In this document: positions 60,721 through 64,000 of the stretch, one piece after another
Layout of the letters: each line of letters begins with the position of its first letter
How positions within the stretch are numbered: the stretch's first letter is position 1
NCBI GenBank assembly: GCA_003194525.1
Contig: NBIV01000210.1
Coordinates: 1 to 64,000, forward strand
Source: Gracilariopsis chorda
Lineage: Eukaryota > Rhodophyta > Florideophyceae > Gracilariales > Gracilariaceae
Reading direction: 5' to 3'
DNA: 64,000 nt
Program-made: the position numbers and the translations under genes
Notes under the pieces: generated by a model
Seen by the model: only the letters and a program-made list of their open reading frames with translations
Database searches by the model: none
Told to the model about the DNA's origin: nothing

Positions 60721-62274
60721 ATGTTACCCCTTGGCTCCTTTTTGGAGATTGAAATTATCAGTCTACCCCGAGAAACGAAATGCGCTTCTTTACCCCCTGA
60801 TGTCTGGCGTCATGTAGCTTCTTTTCTTCCCAAGTCAGACTTGGTTAACCTTGCGCTCGTATCGCAGACATGCAGAGCGGCAGCCTTATCCCCGGATTTG
60901 TTTGCAAAACATCTCTCTATCCAGCCTCCAGCCGATTTGCTTAGCACTACAAGTTATCCGACCATATACCGTAACTCGCATTCACTTCGTTTGACACCAC
61001 TTATATCAAAAGTGTTTAGTCCGGACGTAAGAAAAGCTAAGTTGGCAATCCTCGGCTCAGTTTCCAAACTTCTCATAATGTACGATGAGAACACTGGAAT
61101 GGTCAGCACTTATCCTAATGAATGGCGTCGCGACATATCAGAGCTCATCTCCAAGACTGCCGCTGAGAATAACGAGAATGAAGAAATGAGTGACTCGAGT
61201 TCGCCGAAAGACGAATCTAAACCATTCCAGCGTCAGTTTGTTTCCGAGCGATTTCTAGAACTACCGAATTGCGAGATTGGCTTCCTCTCAGATGCTAAGA
61301 ACGGAATCAGGAAGACATTTGTTACCGTAAATGCAGAGACAGGTCAAACGGTTCGCACAATGTTTTTACCGACTAATGTGGGAGATGAGTTAGGAAGATT
61401 GGCTTTTGGGATGGATAAGCCGAGGAGAATACTTCTTGGAGGAAATGAATCGCAGTATATGGTATACTTTGTTGGTCGAATGCTTTTCGTTATACGGCGG
61501 GACGAGGGAACGTTAGTCAAGAAATGGCCGAATGCGGAAGAAAGTATGCTTGTCAGAGGGGAAACATCTTTCAATGCACCACTAATAACTGGAGTTGTTC
61601 GGTGCGATGGATTTGAAGATCGAAAACAATACCACATTCATACTCTAGAGGGCGGTTCGTCAGACTACCATTTCTGTATAGATCAGCATGACACTCTAAT
61701 CGATGTTGCGCAAAGTCGGGACGGAAACACAATTTCCAAACGCGTATCAAGTGCCAAAAAAGTGAAGCTGTGGACAGTCGTTCATCACGATATCATCTTT
61801 CACTGGTATCAGAAATTACCATTAAGTAACAGAACCGGAGCGTTGGAAATGCGATCAAATGGTTCGCAGATTCTAATCCGGCCTGAAGGGGGTGGTGGAA
61901 GAATAGTAAGAATCAACTATGGTCTGCCGGTGCGAGTTGAGCAATTAGCAAGGCGCGTTCAAAGTTCTGCGTTTGACTGGGCGCGAGCTAGCTGGGACGG
62001 GCGCATTGTACTAGCTGTAAGCCGAAGTAGTGGGTTTCTCAGTATATTCGACTGCGATGAAGGGCGATGTTTGAAGAGTGTATCGATCGGAGACCAAATC
62101 GACGACTTGGTTCTTGTAGACGGTCACATCCTAGTTGCGTTAACGCCAGGCCATATTGTGGAATGCCATTTCAAGCGATTCTGTGGTTGTGAAGGACTAT
62201 TCGGAGAACGGCAGCAAGCTGCTGAAAATGATTCAACAACATCACCGGCGGAAGCTAGCGCAGAGGCCGGATGA
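60721..62274 (+). CDS. F-box protein with a possible beta-propeller C-terminal region (517 aa)
   Basis: An F-box lies at residues 24-62 (SLPPDVWRHVASFLPKSDLV, then LALVSQTCRAAALSPDLF), the motif that binds SKP1 in SCF ubiquitin ligases. Substrate choice would fall to the rest of the chain: an acidic Glu/Ser linker at about 155-180, then repeated beta-strand-like units (TFVTVNAETGQTVRTMFLP, RRILLGGNESQYMVYFVGRM, DGRIVLAVSRSSGFLSIFDC, LVDGHILVALTPGHIVECHF) that resemble a degenerate WD or PQQ-like propeller. The ATG at 60721 is the first in the frame; the frame extends 15 codons upstream without an ATG. Single exon, no breaks. Target unknown. Confidence 0.78.
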   Translation: MLPLGSFLEIEIISLPRETKCASLPPDVWRHVASFLPKSDLVNLALVSQTCRAAALSPDLFAKHLSIQPPADLLSTTSYPTIYRNSHSLRLTPLISKVFSPDVRKAKLAILGSVSKLLIMYDENTGMVSTYPNEWRRDISELISKTAAENNENEEMSDSSSPKDESKPFQRQFVSERFLELPNCEIGFLSDAKNGIRKTFVTVNAETGQTVRTMFLPTNVGDELGRLAFGMDKPRRILLGGNESQYMVYFVGRMLFVIRRDEGTLVKKWPNAEESMLVRGETSFNAPLITGVVRCDGFEDRKQYHIHTLEGGSSDYHFCIDQHDTLIDVAQSRDGNTISKRVSSAKKVKLWTVVHHDIIFHWYQKLPLSNRTGALEMRSNGSQILIRPEGGGGRIVRINYGLPVRVEQLARRVQSSAFDWARASWDGRIVLAVSRSSGFLSIFDCDEGRCLKSVSIGDQIDDLVLVDGHILVALTPGHIVECHFKRFCGCEGLFGERQQAAENDSTTSPAEASAEAG

Positions 62275-63787
62275 CGTGGTACATTCATTTGTACTGTTCG
62301 GCAAGAGGCGTACTATTAGAGTATCACAGAATGTCTAAAAAGAAGAGAAGACGTGGTGCGGAGTAATTTAGACAGGTTTGGGGCTGAGTTTGCGGGATGC
62401 GAGTTGTGTTTTGGGTGGATCGAGAGAGAAGTATCGTCGGTACCGACGTTACCCACTTGCAGCATGGTTTTTTTTTTGGAACACAACACAGCTTTTGTAT
62501 GACAAGACTTACTTGGACGAAGAGCAGTATGTAATCTTGAGTTTGGAAGAGGTGTAGGTCCGCCGTACAATACAAGTACGTCGTAACTGGACATGCACAT
62601 GAAGCACGTGTACTATGATGTGATGTAGAACATTCTCACTGTCTAGAATAAAACAACATGCGGAGTTGTGAATGAGCAGAAGAAAGTGCTCACAACGCCC
62701 TGCGTTTAGAAAACAACGGTTAAGTTGTGCGTACCGACATGTTGATGAAAGCGAGCCGTTCGTGAATCGGAGACAGCAGGGCGAGCAAGAACAGCATTAA
62801 TCTTCGATCATTAACGGATGATCATCCCTTGTGTGATAACACGTGAACTTACTCCTTGTCTGATGCTAATTCGGGTTTGGGACTGCTCGTATGGGTAGGT
62901 AGTGGACTGCGGACCGGTTCGTTGATTGGCCTTGTGCGTAGACGAAAGCGGATTCATACTTTGACGTACGGATGCTAAGAGCCAGGTAGTGCTTGCCTTG
63001 TTGCGAATGCATTTCGGTTTCCCGTGATCATCGAAGAACTGTTCCACCGCACGTGTGTAGACGGTGTTTGGACAAGCTACACTGCGGGATACTGCTTCAA
63101 GCATGAAAGGCCACGGAGCAAGCTGAAGTACTAGGGTGGTGAGTAAGGCTGGAGTGAAGCGAGGCTACTCGGCACAAACCGTTTCAAATTCAATTGTTGA
63201 AGACGCCAAGCGCGCTCAAAGCGAAGTGCAAGCAACAGCTCCGCAGCATGCGCAAGATATCTTCAGATACTGTACATCTGCGATAAGCGCAGCGCCAAGC
63301 GCAACAGCGAGTTGACGAATCGCAACACGCATCGGCTCATCCCTCGCGGCTCGCAAAGTAGCAGCGGCGCGTTACATATGATAACACTCCAACAGCATCT
63401 GACGCTCAGTATGTCTATGAATCGTCCAAAAACGACGCCCCACGCCGCCACCAACAAAGTGTAATGCTGTGCGCGCTGTTGGGCCTTTTTCGGGTGTCGC
63501 ATTGTGTAGCGCACTGTACAGTCGCACTACTTTGCCAATACGCGCGCCGAACCGACTCAAAACACTCCGTACGTCCTGCCGTTGGCCACGCCTCACATAT
63601 CTACTTCGCCTCGTTCATCCTCCCCAACCCCCCTACCCGTCCTCTTCCCAACCGCCACGCCCTTCTCCGCATATTCCTTCCCCTCCCACGGATCCCGCGT
63701 CCTTCCCTCAACCCAAACCTTCAGCTAAGCCCCCCGCTCGTCACCCTCCCCGTACCCAAACGCCACCCACCTCAGAGCGGCGGCGCC
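62275..63787. other. Stretch without a supported gene
   Basis: Short frames only. A T tract (62468-62478) is present. From about 63600 onwards the plus strand becomes very C-rich, similar to the composition upstream of the MFS gene; this is probably the promoter/leader of the gene starting at 63788. Confidence 0.5.
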
Positions 63788-64000
63788 ATGGGTGCCGCCA
63801 CTCCACCTGAACCGCCTCCACCCGCGCCCACCTCTGTCTCCTCTCTCCCCACCACGCTCGACCATGTATCCTCCCTCACCATCCCCCCCCTTAAGCACAC
63901 CATTACCACTCCTACCACATCTTCCATAAACTCCTCCCAACAGCCCACCGAACACATGCGTCTCCCGCTGGACCTTTTCGCTCTGGAGCATGCCGCCTCC
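63788..64000 (+). CDS. Possible proline-rich gene, N-terminal part only (runs off the window)
   Basis: An ATG in a strong context (GGCGCCATGGG) opens 71 codons that stay open to the window end. The product starts MGAATPPEPPPPAPTSVSSL, Pro/Thr/Ser-rich, and becomes less biased at the end (MRLPLDLFALEHAAS). The minus-strand frame over the same DNA is Gly/Arg-rich, as expected of a shadow of C-rich sequence, so I prefer the plus strand. No domain is visible yet. Confidence 0.4.
   Translation, partial: MGAATPPEPPPPAPTSVSSLPTTLDHVSSLTIPPLKHTITTPTTSSINSSQQPTEHMRLPLDLFALEHAAS

Noticed and set aside
1-64000. tRNA or rRNA genes
   Set aside because: I looked for tRNA B-box-like words (GGTTCGAnnCC) and long rRNA-like segments and found none with a matching cloverleaf context. 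A tRNAscan/Infernal run would be decisive.

Overview
This window looks like nuclear DNA of a red alga, probably a florideophyte. I infer this from a phycobilin lyase of the CpcS/CpeS family behind a transit-like N-terminus that starts Met-Ala-Phe, from other plastid-type genes (a thylakoid-type signal peptidase I and a RETICULATA/DUF3411 protein), and from nearly intron-free genes lying next to blocks of decayed transposons. All calls come from reading the sequence; no database search was possible.

Layout. (1) 1-5.1 kb: a decayed Ty1/copia element on the minus strand, split by an apparently intact hAT transposon (1053-3756) with 18-bp terminal inverted repeats and a perfect 8-bp target duplication. 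(2) 5.1-8.8 kb: no convincing gene; a degenerate 160-bp tandem repeat lies at 8.1-8.5 kb. (3) 8.8-33 kb: the host gene island. It holds a coiled-coil protein, a GH31 glycosidase, an SLC35F-type transporter, the phycobilin lyase, a small coiled-coil protein, a SANT/Myb-like protein divergent from an MFS transporter, an amidohydrolase, signal peptidase I, SURF1, a short spliced gene, a RETICULATA-like protein and splicing factor PRP3. The signal peptidase/SURF1 and RETICULATA/PRP3 pairs converge with only 2 and 24 nt between stop codons. (4) 33.5-43 kb: Helitron relic 1 (minus strand), unusual hairpin repeats, and a dead Tc1/mariner transposase. (5) 44.5-52.7 kb: an unusual cluster centred on a decayed gene joining a DPPY (beta-order) DNA amino-methyltransferase to a SET-like domain. 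It is flanked by purine-rich-sense coiled-coil genes and a 148-bp hairpin. This is the best candidate for an undescribed system. (6) 54.7-60.3 kb: Helitron relic 2 (plus strand) with a Ty3/gypsy integrase fragment inside it. (7) 60.7-62.3 kb: an F-box gene, then mostly empty DNA and the start of a possible proline-rich gene at the right edge.

The host genes serve plastid pigment assembly and protein maturation, cytochrome oxidase assembly, pre-mRNA splicing, transport and carbohydrate metabolism; they are not one pathway. The mobile DNA flanks this island on both sides and is mostly dead, apart from the hAT element, which still has a full-length reading frame and matching ends. The methyltransferase-SET cluster carries stop codons and frameshifts in this copy, so any activity would have to come from intact relatives elsewhere in the genome.
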